Shown here: positions 1 to 7,474 of the stretch, piece by piece
Layout: the number at the start of each line of letters is the position of its first letter
Numbering within the stretch: position 1 is the stretch's first letter
From: an uncultured Acidimicrobiales bacterium
GTDB lineage: Bacteria > Actinomycetota > Acidimicrobiia > Acidimicrobiales > SHLQ01
Length of the DNA stretch: 62,520 nucleotides
Direction: 5' to 3'
Assembly: GCA_938084885.1 (NCBI GenBank)
Contig: CALKGG010000006.1
Span: forward strand, 1-62,520
Notes under the pieces: generated by a model
Databases searched by the model: none
Told to the model about the DNA's origin: nothing
The model's input: only the letters and a program-made list of their open reading frames with translations
Program-made: the position numbers and the translations under genes

Positions 1-338
1 ATGGGGATATCGATGGTCTCTCGCACGGTTTGTAGGTCGACGACCGAGCCGCCGAAGTAGTGCTCGTCGGTGAGCACCGAGCAGCACGCAGCACCTCCAG
101 CGGCATACGCGGCAGAGACAACAGCAGGGTCGAGATCGGCATAGAGATCGCCCTTTGAGGGAGACCGCCGTTTCACTTCGGCAATAACTCCAAGCGGGTT
201 GGCCGCTCGAAGGGCGGCACCGAAACCGCGTGCGGGCTCGAGCGCAGCCACCAGCTCGGTCAGCTGGTCAAGTACTCGTGTGTCATTGGCTGCATCGCGG
301 CGGTGCGATGCAATGATCGCATCGAGGTAGGTGGCCAT
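1..338 (-). CDS. trpC: Indole-3-glycerol phosphate synthase (5' part; 3' end outside the window)
   Basis: Catalyses ring closure of CdRP to indole-3-glycerol phosphate in tryptophan synthesis (cytoplasmic). Only the first 112 residues are present. The TrpC signature VIAEVKRRSPSKG lies at residues 51-63 and holds the catalytic Glu54 and Lys56. The later motif SVLTDEHYFGG, also typical of TrpC, follows near residue 90. The ATG at 338 lies 5 nt after the ygfZ stop, so it is probably the last visible gene of the GroES-like/trpE/ygfZ/trpC operon. Nothing indicates a frameshift; the truncation is only the window edge. Confidence 0.95.
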   Translation of the reverse strand, partial: MATYLDAIIASHRRDAANDTRVLDQLTELVAALEPARGFGAALRAANPLGVIAEVKRRSPSKGDLYADLDPAVVSAAYAAGGAACCSVLTDEHYFGGSVVDLQTVRETIDIP

Positions 339-343
339 TTTGT

Positions 344-1177
344 TCAGCTCGTCTCGATCTCGACCGGCGTTTCAGAAACATCGGCGGCGACACCGTCGAT
401 GTCCAGGGTGGAATGTTCGAGCGCGGAACGCTTGACGTAGGCCAAGCCAACCCAACCATCACCGGTACGAACGATCGAGGTGACCGTTCCAGCGACATCG
501 TTCCCAACGCGTAACTCACGAGTGTCGGGGATGTCGCCGGAACCAGAGACGATTCGAAGCCGCCGCGGCGTGTTGTTACCCCTGGAGTCGACTCGGGCAA
601 CGAGCTCTTGTCCGGTGTAGCAACCCTTGGTGAACGACGCGGACCGCTCGACCATCCCAGATTCTGCGGGGATGGTCGATTCGTCGAGTTCTCGTCCCAT
701 TGCGGGGATACCGGCAATGATGCGGCGCTGCTCGTAGGCATCGGCATCGACTTGGGTGCCCTCTGGTTCGCCCAGCGACGGGCCGATCAGGTCGGTGCCA
801 AGACCATCGGCGGATGCGGCGCTGATCGGGGCATCGACGCCAGCGGGCACCTGCCCAACATAGGCATGGAGCGTCCACGTTTCGAGCGTGAGGTCCGCTT
901 TGGTCCGAAGCTTGAACCGCTTCAGCCGGGTGAGCAGCACTTCGCCGTATCCAGGATCGACGTCGAGCAAGAAGCCGTGTTCGCCAGTGCGGGTGACGCG
1001 GAACCATGCGTCGACCTTGCCTTGGGGTTGCAGGATGAAACTCCAACGTGACATCGCGGTTTGGAGGGATTCGACGTCTTGGCTGAGCTGTCCCTGCAAG
1101 TAGGTCACGGCTTCGTCTCCCGACACCGATACCACATCGCGTGTCCCGACGTAGACGGTGGCGTTGTTCTCGCTCAT
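344..1177 (-). CDS. ygfZ: YgfZ/GcvT-like folate-binding protein
   Basis: A tetrahydrofolate-binding protein of the GcvT fold; family members assist maintenance of Fe-S enzymes. The product is 277 aa. The diagnostic YgfZ motif KGCYTGQE lies at residues 184-191, including its conserved Cys. The longer reading frame could start upstream, but the ATG at 1177 overlaps the trpE stop as ATGA and fits the family N-terminus (MSENNATVYVG). Family and start are clear. Sitting between trpE and trpC is unusual, because YgfZ has no known step in tryptophan synthesis; the co-transcription is an inference from overlap and spacing. Confidence 0.93.
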   Translation of the reverse strand: MSENNATVYVGTRDVVSVSGDEAVTYLQGQLSQDVESLQTAMSRWSFILQPQGKVDAWFRVTRTGEHGFLLDVDPGYGEVLLTRLKRFKLRTKADLTLETWTLHAYVGQVPAGVDAPISAASADGLGTDLIGPSLGEPEGTQVDADAYEQRRIIAGIPAMGRELDESTIPAESGMVERSASFTKGCYTGQELVARVDSRGNNTPRRLRIVSGSGDIPDTRELRVGNDVAGTVTSIVRTGDGWVGLAYVKRSALEHSTLDIDGVAADVSETPVEIETS

Positions 1178-2706
1178 GTGGAAGCCTTCCGTTGCTGGGT
1201 CATGATCCGGGCGCCCGGTACTGCTGCGAGCAGCGCCTTGGACTTGTTGATGCATTCGTTGTGCTCGTCGATCGGCACGCTGTCCGCAACGACGCCAGCA
1301 CCAGCTTGGACCGATGCCTTGTTGCCCGTGATGAACATTGTCCGGATGGCGATTGCGGTATCGATGTTGCCCGAAAAGTCGAGGTAGCCAACAACACCGC
1401 CATAAGGCCCCCGCTTGACTGGTTCGAGCGAGTCGATGATCTCCATTGCCCGCACCTTCGGGGCTCCCGACAAGGTACCGGCGGGCAGTGTTGCGCGAAG
1501 CACATCGATTGCGGTGCGTCCCTTGGCCAGGGTGCCGCTCACTTGGGAGGTGAGGTGCATCACGTGGCTGTACCGCTCGAGGGTCATGATCTGGTCGCGA
1601 GATTCGGACCCAAACTCGATCACCCGACCAATGTCGTTGCGAGCAAGATCGACGAGCATGACATGCTCTGCGACCTCTTTGGGGTGCTCGCGAAGTTCAG
1701 CGCCGAGCCGACGATCTTCTTCTTCGGTGTTGCCTCGTGGACGGGTGCCCGCAATTGGCCGGGAGGTCACCGTGCCGTCGCGCAACTGCACCATTGGCTC
1801 GGGCGACGCACCAACGATGTGGAGGTCTCCAATCCGAAGGAAGTACATGTACGGGCTTGGATTGATCTGTCGAAGGACTCGATACACGTCGAACGGGTCG
1901 GCATCGAGCTCGAAGTCGAACCGTTGCGAGAGGACCACTTGGAAGATGTCGCCTGCGAGGATGTGTTCTTTCGCGACCTCGACCGCAGCGCAGTATGTCT
2001 CCTCGCCCATTGTGGAGGTGACCTCGGGTAGCGGTGCGTCGAGGGGTGGCGGCGATACCAGCGGTTCGTCGAGGGGCTGGGCCCCGTTGCTTTGCAGCGA
2101 TTCGAGACGCACGATTGCTTCGTCGTAGATCTCGCGAAGCTGAACTGTCGACGCGTCGACCGGAATCATTGCGTTGGAGATGAGTGTGACCTGCTGTTTC
2201 CAGTGGTCGAACGCTGCAATCTCGCCGATCAGCGCCATAACTGCATCGGCGTGGCCAGTGTCGTCGGTCGGAACGTTCGTCAGCCGCTCGACTTCACGCA
2301 CGACGTCGTAGCCAATGTATCCCATGAGCCCAGAATGCAACGGCGGCAGACCATCAATGTTTGGCGCCGAGAACTCGGTGAGGATTTCTTCGAGGGTGTC
2401 CAACATCCCCTGTGCGTGCGTGATCTGGTCGGCGGCTGGGCCTTCGACGGTCACCTGGCCGTTGGCAGAGACGATCGTGGCGAGCGGGTTTCGCCCAAGG
2501 AACGACCAGCGGCTCCAGCGTTCGCCGTTCTCCACCGATTCGAGAAGGAACCCGTCGCCGTCTCCAATACAGCGTGCAAAGATTGCGACAGGTGTGACCT
2601 GGTCGGCCAAGAGGGATCGCCAAACGGGGACGACTCGGTGGTGCTCGGCGTACGAGCAGAAGTCATCGAAGTTTGGGTGAATAGCCGGTGCTGCGGGGAT
2701 TTCCAT
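1174..2706 (-). CDS. trpE: Anthranilate synthase component I
   Basis: Converts chorismate to anthranilate together with a glutaminase subunit (TrpG, not in this window). 510 aa, the usual length. The N-terminal LLES motif at residues 54-57 belongs to the tryptophan feedback site. The chorismate-binding C-terminal half shows PIAGTRPRG, LVDLARNDIGRV and LPAGTLSGAPK. It starts 2 nt after the GroES-like gene and its stop overlaps the ygfZ start, so translation is probably coupled. Pabb/PabB is the main alternative, but the LLES motif and trpC two genes downstream favour TrpE. Confidence 0.96.
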   Translation of the reverse strand: MEIPAAPAIHPNFDDFCSYAEHHRVVPVWRSLLADQVTPVAIFARCIGDGDGFLLESVENGERWSRWSFLGRNPLATIVSANGQVTVEGPAADQITHAQGMLDTLEEILTEFSAPNIDGLPPLHSGLMGYIGYDVVREVERLTNVPTDDTGHADAVMALIGEIAAFDHWKQQVTLISNAMIPVDASTVQLREIYDEAIVRLESLQSNGAQPLDEPLVSPPPLDAPLPEVTSTMGEETYCAAVEVAKEHILAGDIFQVVLSQRFDFELDADPFDVYRVLRQINPSPYMYFLRIGDLHIVGASPEPMVQLRDGTVTSRPIAGTRPRGNTEEEDRRLGAELREHPKEVAEHVMLVDLARNDIGRVIEFGSESRDQIMTLERYSHVMHLTSQVSGTLAKGRTAIDVLRATLPAGTLSGAPKVRAMEIIDSLEPVKRGPYGGVVGYLDFSGNIDTAIAIRTMFITGNKASVQAGAGVVADSVPIDEHNECINKSKALLAAVPGARIMTQQRKAST

Positions 2707-2708
2707 CG

Positions 2709-3074
2709 TTAGAGGTACAACCCGGTCGAGCCTTCTTCGAGCCGCTCTGCGGCTACGGCGTGAACGTCGCGTTCACGCAAGATGACGTAGTCTGCGCCAC
2801 CGACCTCGACTTCGTACCGGTCATCGGGGTTGAACAACACTCGGTCGCCAATCTCCATGTTTCGCACGTTTGGTCCAGCAGCGACGACCTCGGCCCACGC
2901 CAGTCGTTTGCCGACCTGGGCGGTTGCAGGAATGAGGATTCCGCCGGTCGACCGACGCTCCCCTTCGGCATCGCTCGTACCGACCAGGATTCGATCGTTG
3001 AGCATCTTGATTGGTAAGCGTTCGCCGTTGTTGTTCGACGTCGAGAACCCGGAGTCAGCAGATGTTTCGGCCAC
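2709..3074 (-). CDS. GroES-like (Cpn10-domain) protein
   Basis: A 121-aa protein with the Cpn10 fold: LNDRILVGTSDAEGER at residues 25-40, then a mobile-loop-like segment STGGILIPATAQ, then VVAAGPNVRNMEIGDRVLF. It has a 20-residue N-terminal extension compared with ordinary GroES. No groEL is adjacent, so it may be a specialised co-chaperonin paralogue rather than the housekeeping GroES. The GTG start at 3074 is 6 nt downstream of a TAGCCT -10 element, predicting a leaderless mRNA. It is the first gene of the unit that continues into trpE 2 nt later. Confidence 0.85.
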   Translation of the reverse strand: MAETSADSGFSTSNNNGERLPIKMLNDRILVGTSDAEGERRSTGGILIPATAQVGKRLAWAEVVAAGPNVRNMEIGDRVLFNPDDRYEVEVGGADYVILRERDVHAVAAERLEEGSTGLYL

Positions 3075-3080
3075 CGGCTC

Positions 3081-3086
3081 AGGCTA
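3081..3086 (-). promoter_or_regulatory. -10 element for a leaderless transcript of the GroES-like/trp operon
   Basis: TAGCCT on the minus strand, ending 6 nt before the GTG at 3074. This is the spacing expected when transcription begins at the start codon. No convincing -35 was seen. Confidence 0.5.
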
Positions 3087-3215
3087 CTGGCGAGGCCGAG
3101 GGGTCACGCAGCGTCATGCCATCAGTTCGCGCCACGCAACGCTTCGACATGGCACATCGCCGAAGAATATGGCGAGCGGAGATGTGTTGAGGAAAACTGT
3201 CAATGACCTGCGACG

Positions 3216-3845
3216 ATGAACGGTATGGCAGTCGCGATCTTGGACTACAACGCTGGAAACGTCACCTCGGTCGCACATGCGGTTCGCAGGCTTGGTTTCG
3301 ATGCCAAGATCACCGCCGATCACGACACGATTCGTGCGGCTGAACATGTGATCTTTCCCGGTGTCGGCGCTGCAGCGACGTGCATGCGCGTCGTCAAAGA
3401 GCGCGGTCTCGACGTGGCGCTTCGAGAGGCGGTCGATGCGGGTACGCCGGTTTTTGGTATCTGTGTGGGGATGCAGTTGCTGTTCGAACATAGCGAGGAG
3501 GATGGCGGCGTCGACTGCATTGGACTTCTGCCGGGTCGAGTGCGCAAGTTTGAGCTCGACGATCCGGCGCTGAAGGTGCCACACATGGGTTGGAACCCGG
3601 TCCTGTTCGCCAAAGGCGAACCCCTCGCCAACGATCTCGTTGGGGCTGCTGACACGGCGTGCTACTTCGTGCACAGCTATTACTGCGATCCTGATCCGTC
3701 GGTCGAGGTCATTGCAACGGCCGATCACGGTCACCCGTTTGCTGTTGGGGTTCGCAAAGACAACCTTGTTGCGCTCCAGTGTCACCCCGAAAAAAGCGGT
3801 CCGGTCGGGATGTCAATCCTGTCGTCGTTTCTGGGAGGCAACTAG
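3216..3845 (+). CDS. hisH: Imidazole glycerol phosphate synthase, glutamine amidotransferase subunit
   Basis: Releases ammonia from glutamine and channels it to HisF for imidazole ring formation in histidine synthesis. 209 aa, class I amidotransferase. The nucleophile elbow GICVGMQ places the catalytic Cys at 83, and His190/Glu192 complete the triad in QCHPEKSG. The oxyanion segment FPGVGAA is at residues 47-53. ATG at 3225 ([12 protein letters not shown]) is a plausible alternative start because neither site has a clear Shine-Dalgarno. hisF starts 2 nt after the stop, as expected for the two subunits of one enzyme. Confidence 0.95.
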   Translation: MNGMAVAILDYNAGNVTSVAHAVRRLGFDAKITADHDTIRAAEHVIFPGVGAAATCMRVVKERGLDVALREAVDAGTPVFGICVGMQLLFEHSEEDGGVDCIGLLPGRVRKFELDDPALKVPHMGWNPVLFAKGEPLANDLVGAADTACYFVHSYYCDPDPSVEVIATADHGHPFAVGVRKDNLVALQCHPEKSGPVGMSILSSFLGGN

Positions 3846-3847
3846 CA

Positions 3848-4630
3848 ATGGCCGTGCTGAAGAGAGTTATCGTGTGTCTCGACGTCCGTCGGGGCCAAGT
3901 CACGAAGGGCATCAAGTTTCAGGGCAACGTCGACCTCGGCGACCCGGTCGAGTACGCCGTCCGTTACGACGAGCAAGGCGTTGACGAACTCGTCTTCTAC
4001 GACATCACCGCGTCTGCCGAGGAGCGAAATCTATTTCTCGATGTTGTCGAGAGCGTGGCCGCATCGATACGTATCCCCTTCTCGGTTGGCGGCGGCATTG
4101 ATTCGCTCGACTCGATGCGCGATGTTCTCCTCGCCGGAGCTGAAAAGGTGAGCCTCAATTCGCCCGCTGTCCGAAACCCGGCCCTGTTGACCGAAGGCGC
4201 CGAGGCATTTGGCGCACAGTGCGTCGTGTTGGGTGTCGATGCAAAGAAGGTCGAGCCAACCAGCGAGATTCCTTCCGGCTACGAAGTCGTAATTCAGGGT
4301 GGCCGAACCCCGACCGGACGCGACGTCGTGCAGTGGGTTACCGAGGCTGAATCACGCGGTGCTGGCGAGGTGTGTTTGAACGCGATCGACACCGACGGCG
4401 TTCGTGACGGCTACGAGCTCGATCTCACCCGCATGGTGGCGGACGCTGTTCGTATCCCGGTGATCGCCTCTGGCGGGGGCGGCGAGCCCAGCCACCTCAC
4501 CGACGCGGTCACAACAGGCGGTGCCGATGCAGCGCTCGTTGCGTCGATGGTTCACTACGGCGACTACACGATCGACCAAATCAAAGCGGAGATGGCCGCC
4601 GACGGCGTTCCCGTCCGACTGACGAGCTAA
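3848..4630 (+). CDS. hisF: Imidazole glycerol phosphate synthase, cyclase subunit
   Basis: The (beta-alpha)8 cyclase that makes IGP and AICAR from PRFAR and ammonia delivered by HisH. 260 aa. The general acid/base aspartates are Asp12 (CLDVRRG) and Asp131 (GVDAKK). The phosphate-site glycines are in SVGGGID and IASGGGGE. Several segments ([32 protein letters not shown]) resemble the enterobacterial branch of HisF more than what I would expect for an actinobacterial one. It runs head-on into hisB with 19 bp between the stop codons. Confidence 0.96.
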   Translation: MAVLKRVIVCLDVRRGQVTKGIKFQGNVDLGDPVEYAVRYDEQGVDELVFYDITASAEERNLFLDVVESVAASIRIPFSVGGGIDSLDSMRDVLLAGAEKVSLNSPAVRNPALLTEGAEAFGAQCVVLGVDAKKVEPTSEIPSGYEVVIQGGRTPTGRDVVQWVTEAESRGAGEVCLNAIDTDGVRDGYELDLTRMVADAVRIPVIASGGGGEPSHLTDAVTTGGADAALVASMVHYGDYTIDQIKAEMAADGVPVRLTS

Positions 4631-4649
4631 CGGCCGACCGAAACAGTGA

Positions 4650-5237
4650 TTAGAGCTTGCCTTTGGTCGATGGCAAGCCACCGCCGGTGATTTCGACAGC
4701 GTCGCGCAGCGCCCGGGCAACGCCCTTGAAGGTGGCTTCGACGAGGTGGTGCGAGTTCTTTCCCCGCGCTGACACGATGTGGATCGTGATGCCGGCCGAG
4801 GTTATGAACGCACGCCAGAACTCTTCTGAGAGTTGCGGGTCAAAGGGTGGCTGACCGAGGATTACCTCTCCGGGGAACTCGACGTCGTAGAACATGAATG
4901 GCCGTCCCGACAGGTCGAGCGCAGTGTCGATCAGGGCCTCGTCGAGCGGCACCGAATTCGAGGCGAACCGCCGGACCCCGACCTTGTCACCGAGCGCGGT
5001 CTTGAACACTTCGCCTAGCAGAATTCCGGTGTCTTCCACCGTGTGATGCGCGTCGATTTCGAGGTCGCCCTTTGCATGGACCGTGAGGTCGAATCCGCCA
5101 TGGCGACCGAGCTGATCGAGCATGTGATCAAAGAACGGCAGACCGGTTTTGTTGTCGGTTTGGCCCGTTCCGTCGAGGTTGAGCTCGATCGTGATCTGGG
5201 TTTCCTTGGTGTCTCGTGACGCTGAGGCTGAACGCAT
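4650..5237 (-). CDS. hisB: Imidazoleglycerol-phosphate dehydratase
   Basis: Dehydrates IGP to imidazole acetol phosphate; a manganese enzyme. 195 aa. The first metal-binding motif DAHHTVEDTGI and the second, NSHHLVEATFKG, are both intact, as is LPFFDHMLDQLGRHG near the N-terminus. The ATG at 5237 is chosen; a GTG two codons upstream (5243) is in frame. It lies 10 nt after the hisC stop and is the last gene of the leftward his unit controlled by the leader at 6535-6678. It is monofunctional, without the phosphatase domain found in enteric HisB. Confidence 0.96.
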   Translation of the reverse strand: MRSASASRDTKETQITIELNLDGTGQTDNKTGLPFFDHMLDQLGRHGGFDLTVHAKGDLEIDAHHTVEDTGILLGEVFKTALGDKVGVRRFASNSVPLDEALIDTALDLSGRPFMFYDVEFPGEVILGQPPFDPQLSEEFWRAFITSAGITIHIVSARGKNSHHLVEATFKGVARALRDAVEITGGGLPSTKGKL

Positions 5238-5247
5238 GGGCACCAGT

Positions 5248-6324
5248 CTACGCGGACAGAACCTCGGTCAAGGCTGCAAGGAAGGCGTCGTTCTCTTCTT
5301 TGGTGCCTATGGTGACGCGCAGACAGTTCTCGAGCCGAGGCCAATTCGCGGTGTTGCGCACGAGCACCGACCTGTCGACCAGCGCCTGCCACACATCGTT
5401 ACCGGGCATCTGGTGCGCCTTGAACAAGAAGAAATTCGCGCCGCTCTCCCACGCCGTGACCGGCAGGTCGGCGAGCGCTGCGAGCACCCGTTTACGTTCC
5501 GAAACAATGGCGGCTACCTGCGCATCCATGGCGTTTGAGAAGTCGAGCGCCGTGCGTCCAGCGAGTTGCTTGAACGAGTCGAGATGATACGGCAACACCA
5601 CCTTGTATAGCTCCTCGACAATCCACGCTGGCCCGAGCAGGTAGCCAAGGCGGGCGCCCGCCATTGCCCAAGTCTTTGAGAACGTCCGGCTAACGACCAT
5701 CGGCACGTCTTCGCCAATGGTGTCGACCGCTGAGGTGTTGGTGAATTGTCCGTAGGCTTCGTCGACGACGAGCAGCCCGTTGGTGGGGGCCATCAGGTCG
5801 AGCACGGTGTCGACCGTTCCGACGGGGTCGACGATGCCCGTTGGGTTGTTGGGCGAGCACAAGAAGACAATGTTTGGCGAATGTTCGGAAATGACCCGCT
5901 CGACCTCATCGAGATCGAGCGACAAATCCTCGGACCGCTGGCCAACAATCACCGCGGTGTTGGTGGTCTTTGCGATTTGGCTATGCATGGCAAAGGTCGG
6001 CTCGAACACCGCCGCGCTGCGCTCGGCGCCGCCAAAGGTGAGCATGACCGTTTGGAGAACCTCGTTCGATCCGTTTGCAACAAACACTTCTTCAGGGGTG
6101 CGTTGATAGCGCTCGGCGAGGGCCTCCCGCAATGCCCAACTCGACCGATCCGGGTAACGGTTCCACGCAACGTTGTCGAGTGCGTCGTGCAACGCTTCAT
6201 GAAACGCTGCGGGAAGCGCGGTCGGCGCTTCATTGGTGTTCAGGCGAACATCGACGTCGATCTGGGGCGAGTGATACCCCGGGCGCATGGCCAAATCGGC
6301 GCGCACCAGGGGCTTTGCGGTCAC
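5248..6324 (-). CDS. hisC: Histidinol-phosphate aminotransferase
   Basis: PLP enzyme that transaminates imidazole acetol phosphate. 358 aa, class I/II aminotransferase fold. The PLP lysine is Lys217 in RTFSKTWAMAGARLGY; CSPNNPTG and VDEAYGQF supply further cofactor contacts. The GTG at 6324 overlaps the stop of the upstream 63-aa gene as GTGA, indicating translational coupling. HisC-like enzymes can also act on aromatic amino acids, but the adjacent hisB and the His-codon leader support the histidine role. Confidence 0.95.
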   Translation of the reverse strand: MTAKPLVRADLAMRPGYHSPQIDVDVRLNTNEAPTALPAAFHEALHDALDNVAWNRYPDRSSWALREALAERYQRTPEEVFVANGSNEVLQTVMLTFGGAERSAAVFEPTFAMHSQIAKTTNTAVIVGQRSEDLSLDLDEVERVISEHSPNIVFLCSPNNPTGIVDPVGTVDTVLDLMAPTNGLLVVDEAYGQFTNTSAVDTIGEDVPMVVSRTFSKTWAMAGARLGYLLGPAWIVEELYKVVLPYHLDSFKQLAGRTALDFSNAMDAQVAAIVSERKRVLAALADLPVTAWESGANFFLFKAHQMPGNDVWQALVDRSVLVRNTANWPRLENCLRVTIGTKEENDAFLAALTEVLSA

Positions 6325-6512
6325 CGGTAACTCCGTACCGCGCTGGCGAGGTTTCTACCAGCGCCATACAGGGACCGCTCGACTTCAAAGAGTCGAACAG
6401 CAATGTCGTCGCGGTCACCGCCCTGATGTTTCGCTGCCACCGCCACGATGCGTTCGGCAAGCTCATCGATTTGTGTTGCCACACTCGACAGTTCAGCGAG
6501 GTCAGATTCCAT
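6321..6512 (-). CDS. Small conserved-looking protein at the head of the hisC-hisB unit
   Basis: 63 aa, no Cys, no membrane segment, mostly helical with a heptad-like N-terminal half (LSSVATQIDELAERIVAVA) and a C-terminal FEVERSLYGAGRNL. Function is not recognised. It looks real because its stop overlaps the hisC GTG by 4 nt, and because it is the first ORF after the his leader terminator at 6538-6566. I have the impression of similar tiny proteins in other actinobacteria, but cannot name a family. A role in his expression or enzyme assembly would be speculation. Confidence 0.72.
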   Translation of the reverse strand: MESDLAELSSVATQIDELAERIVAVAAKHQGGDRDDIAVRLFEVERSLYGAGRNLASAVRSYR

Positions 6513-6534
6513 GGGCCAACGCTAGGCGAAAAAG

Positions 6535-6633
6535 TCAAAAGAGCGGACGCTGAGCGTCCGCTCTTTCGGCGACACAGGCTGGAGGCGGACCCATCCTCTG
6601 TCGCATAAGAACGCCGAAGATGTGGTGGTGCAT
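6535..6633 (-). promoter_or_regulatory. Candidate histidine-responsive leader (leader peptide or T-box)
   Basis: On the minus strand an ATG at 6633 is followed directly by CAC CAC CAC, giving a 32-codon frame MHHHIFGVLMRQRMG... that ends in the terminator tail. The His codons lie in the loop of a 6-bp hairpin (6642-6637 with 6616-6611). Downstream, AGGATGGGTCCGCC (6597-6584) matches 10 of the 13 fixed positions of the T-box consensus AGGGTGGNACCGCG. Its TGGG would pair with a 3' CCCA, the end expected for bacterial tRNA-His. GTCCGC (6590-6585) can pair with GCGGAC (6561-6556) in the terminator arm, an antiterminator. Either reading makes this the histidine sensor of the operon. Confidence 0.7.
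6538..6566 (-). terminator. Intrinsic terminator/attenuator in the his leader
   Basis: Read on the minus strand, arm AAAGAGCGGACGC (6566-6554), loop TCA, arm GCGTCCGCTCTTT (6550-6538): a perfect 13-bp stem running into TTTTGACTTTTT. It lies only about 25 nt before the first ORF of the operon, inside the leader, so it would cut transcription before hisC-hisB unless an alternative fold forms. The hairpin is symmetric, but the T-rich tract is on the minus strand side. Confidence 0.85.
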
Positions 6634-6648
6634 CAACGGCGTATTTCA

Positions 6649-6678
6649 AAAATACCAGGCTCGCGGCGAGGGTGTTAG
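6649..6678 (-). promoter_or_regulatory. Probable promoter of the his leader
   Basis: Minus-strand TATTTT (6654-6649) as -10 and CTAACA (6678-6673) as a 4/6 -35, 18 nt apart. Transcription would start near 6642, exactly at the base of the first leader hairpin. The perfect 6-bp inverted repeat GTATTTCAAAAATAC (6641-6655) overlaps it and could be an operator. Confidence 0.45.
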
Positions 6679-6762
6679 TCGAAAACGGACGATTTGCAGA
6701 TTCATTACGAACCAGCGCTTCGGTGTGTGCAACCCGCTCACACGATCCTTGCAGAAGGCGAA

Positions 6763-6768
6763 TACCCT
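6763..6768 (+). promoter_or_regulatory. -10 element for leaderless mshD-like mRNA
   Basis: TACCCT ends 7 nt before the GTG at 6776, the leaderless spacing seen repeatedly in this window. It helps choose that start. Confidence 0.5.
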
Positions 6769-6775
6769 GACGCAC

Positions 6776-7474
6776 GTGGAATTCCTTCTCGAGCACCGCA
6801 AAGACGGCACTGCTGTGGTTCATCTCACGTTCGCGCCCGACGACTCGAGTACGACCTTTTCCGATGCGATCGCACTCGCCGAGAATGCTGGCCCAGACGC
6901 AACGGTTTGGGTCCACGGCACAACACCGGACCGGCGGGCCCATCTCGAACGCGTCGGCCTCGTGTCGGACCGCACGCTTCTCAAGATGCAATGCTCGCTG
7001 CCAACGCCACCACCATCGATCGAGACGGTCTCGTTTACCGAAGCTGACATTGGCGAGTTCGTGGCGGTGAACAACCGGGCATTTTCGTGGCATCCCGAGC
7101 AGTCGGGTCTGACACCGGAGGCAGTACGCACCGAGATGACCGAACCCTGGTTTGACGCAGAAGGCTTTCGCCTTCACCGAATCGACGGCCAGCTCGCAGG
7201 ATTTTGCTGGACGAAGATTCACGAGATCGACGACCTGGCAACGGGTCCGGTCGGCGAGATTTACGTGATTGCCGTCGATCCGCAATTCCATGGTCAGGGG
7301 CTCGGCAAGGCGCTCACCCTTGCCGGTCTCGATCACATTGCTGGGCTCGGTATCAGAACGGCCATCTTGTACGTCGAGTCAGACAACGACGCGGCCGTTG
7401 CAACCTACGAGAAGCTCGGCTTCACCGTAGGACGCGAGGATTCGCTTTGGACTCGATCGGGTAAGGACACATGA
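6776..7474 (+). CDS. Mycothiol synthase-like GNAT acetyltransferase
   Basis: Probably acetylates Cys-GlcN-Ins with acetyl-CoA, the last step of mycothiol synthesis. 232 aa. The C-terminal GNAT domain carries the MshD-like segments GFCWTKIHEID, GEIYVIAVDPQFHGQGLGKALT (acetyl-CoA loop QGLGKAL) and ILYVESDN followed by YEKLGF. The N-terminal GNAT domain is reduced to a remnant ending VWVHGTTPDRRAHLERVGL; known MshD has two domains and about 300 aa. The frame stays open upstream to 6620, so a longer form is possible, but the TACCCT-N7-GTG promoter favours 6776. Its stop overlaps rlmN by ATGA. Confidence 0.78.
   Translation: MEFLLEHRKDGTAVVHLTFAPDDSSTTFSDAIALAENAGPDATVWVHGTTPDRRAHLERVGLVSDRTLLKMQCSLPTPPPSIETVSFTEADIGEFVAVNNRAFSWHPEQSGLTPEAVRTEMTEPWFDAEGFRLHRIDGQLAGFCWTKIHEIDDLATGPVGEIYVIAVDPQFHGQGLGKALTLAGLDHIAGLGIRTAILYVESDNDAAVATYEKLGFTVGREDSLWTRSGKDT

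Noticed and set aside
3075..3215. Tryptophan leader peptide upstream of the GroES-like/trpE operon
   Set aside because: Short ATG frames exist on the minus strand but none has Trp codons, and no terminator hairpin was found.
4655..4678. Hairpin GCTTGCC...GGCAAGC near the hisF and hisB ends as a terminator
   Set aside because: Seven-bp stem with a 10-nt loop, no T tract, and it encodes the C-terminus of HisB; possible but not supported.
6230..7336. 368-codon minus-strand frame crossing the his leader
   Set aside because: Overlaps hisC, the terminator and mshD in the wrong frame and has no family features.
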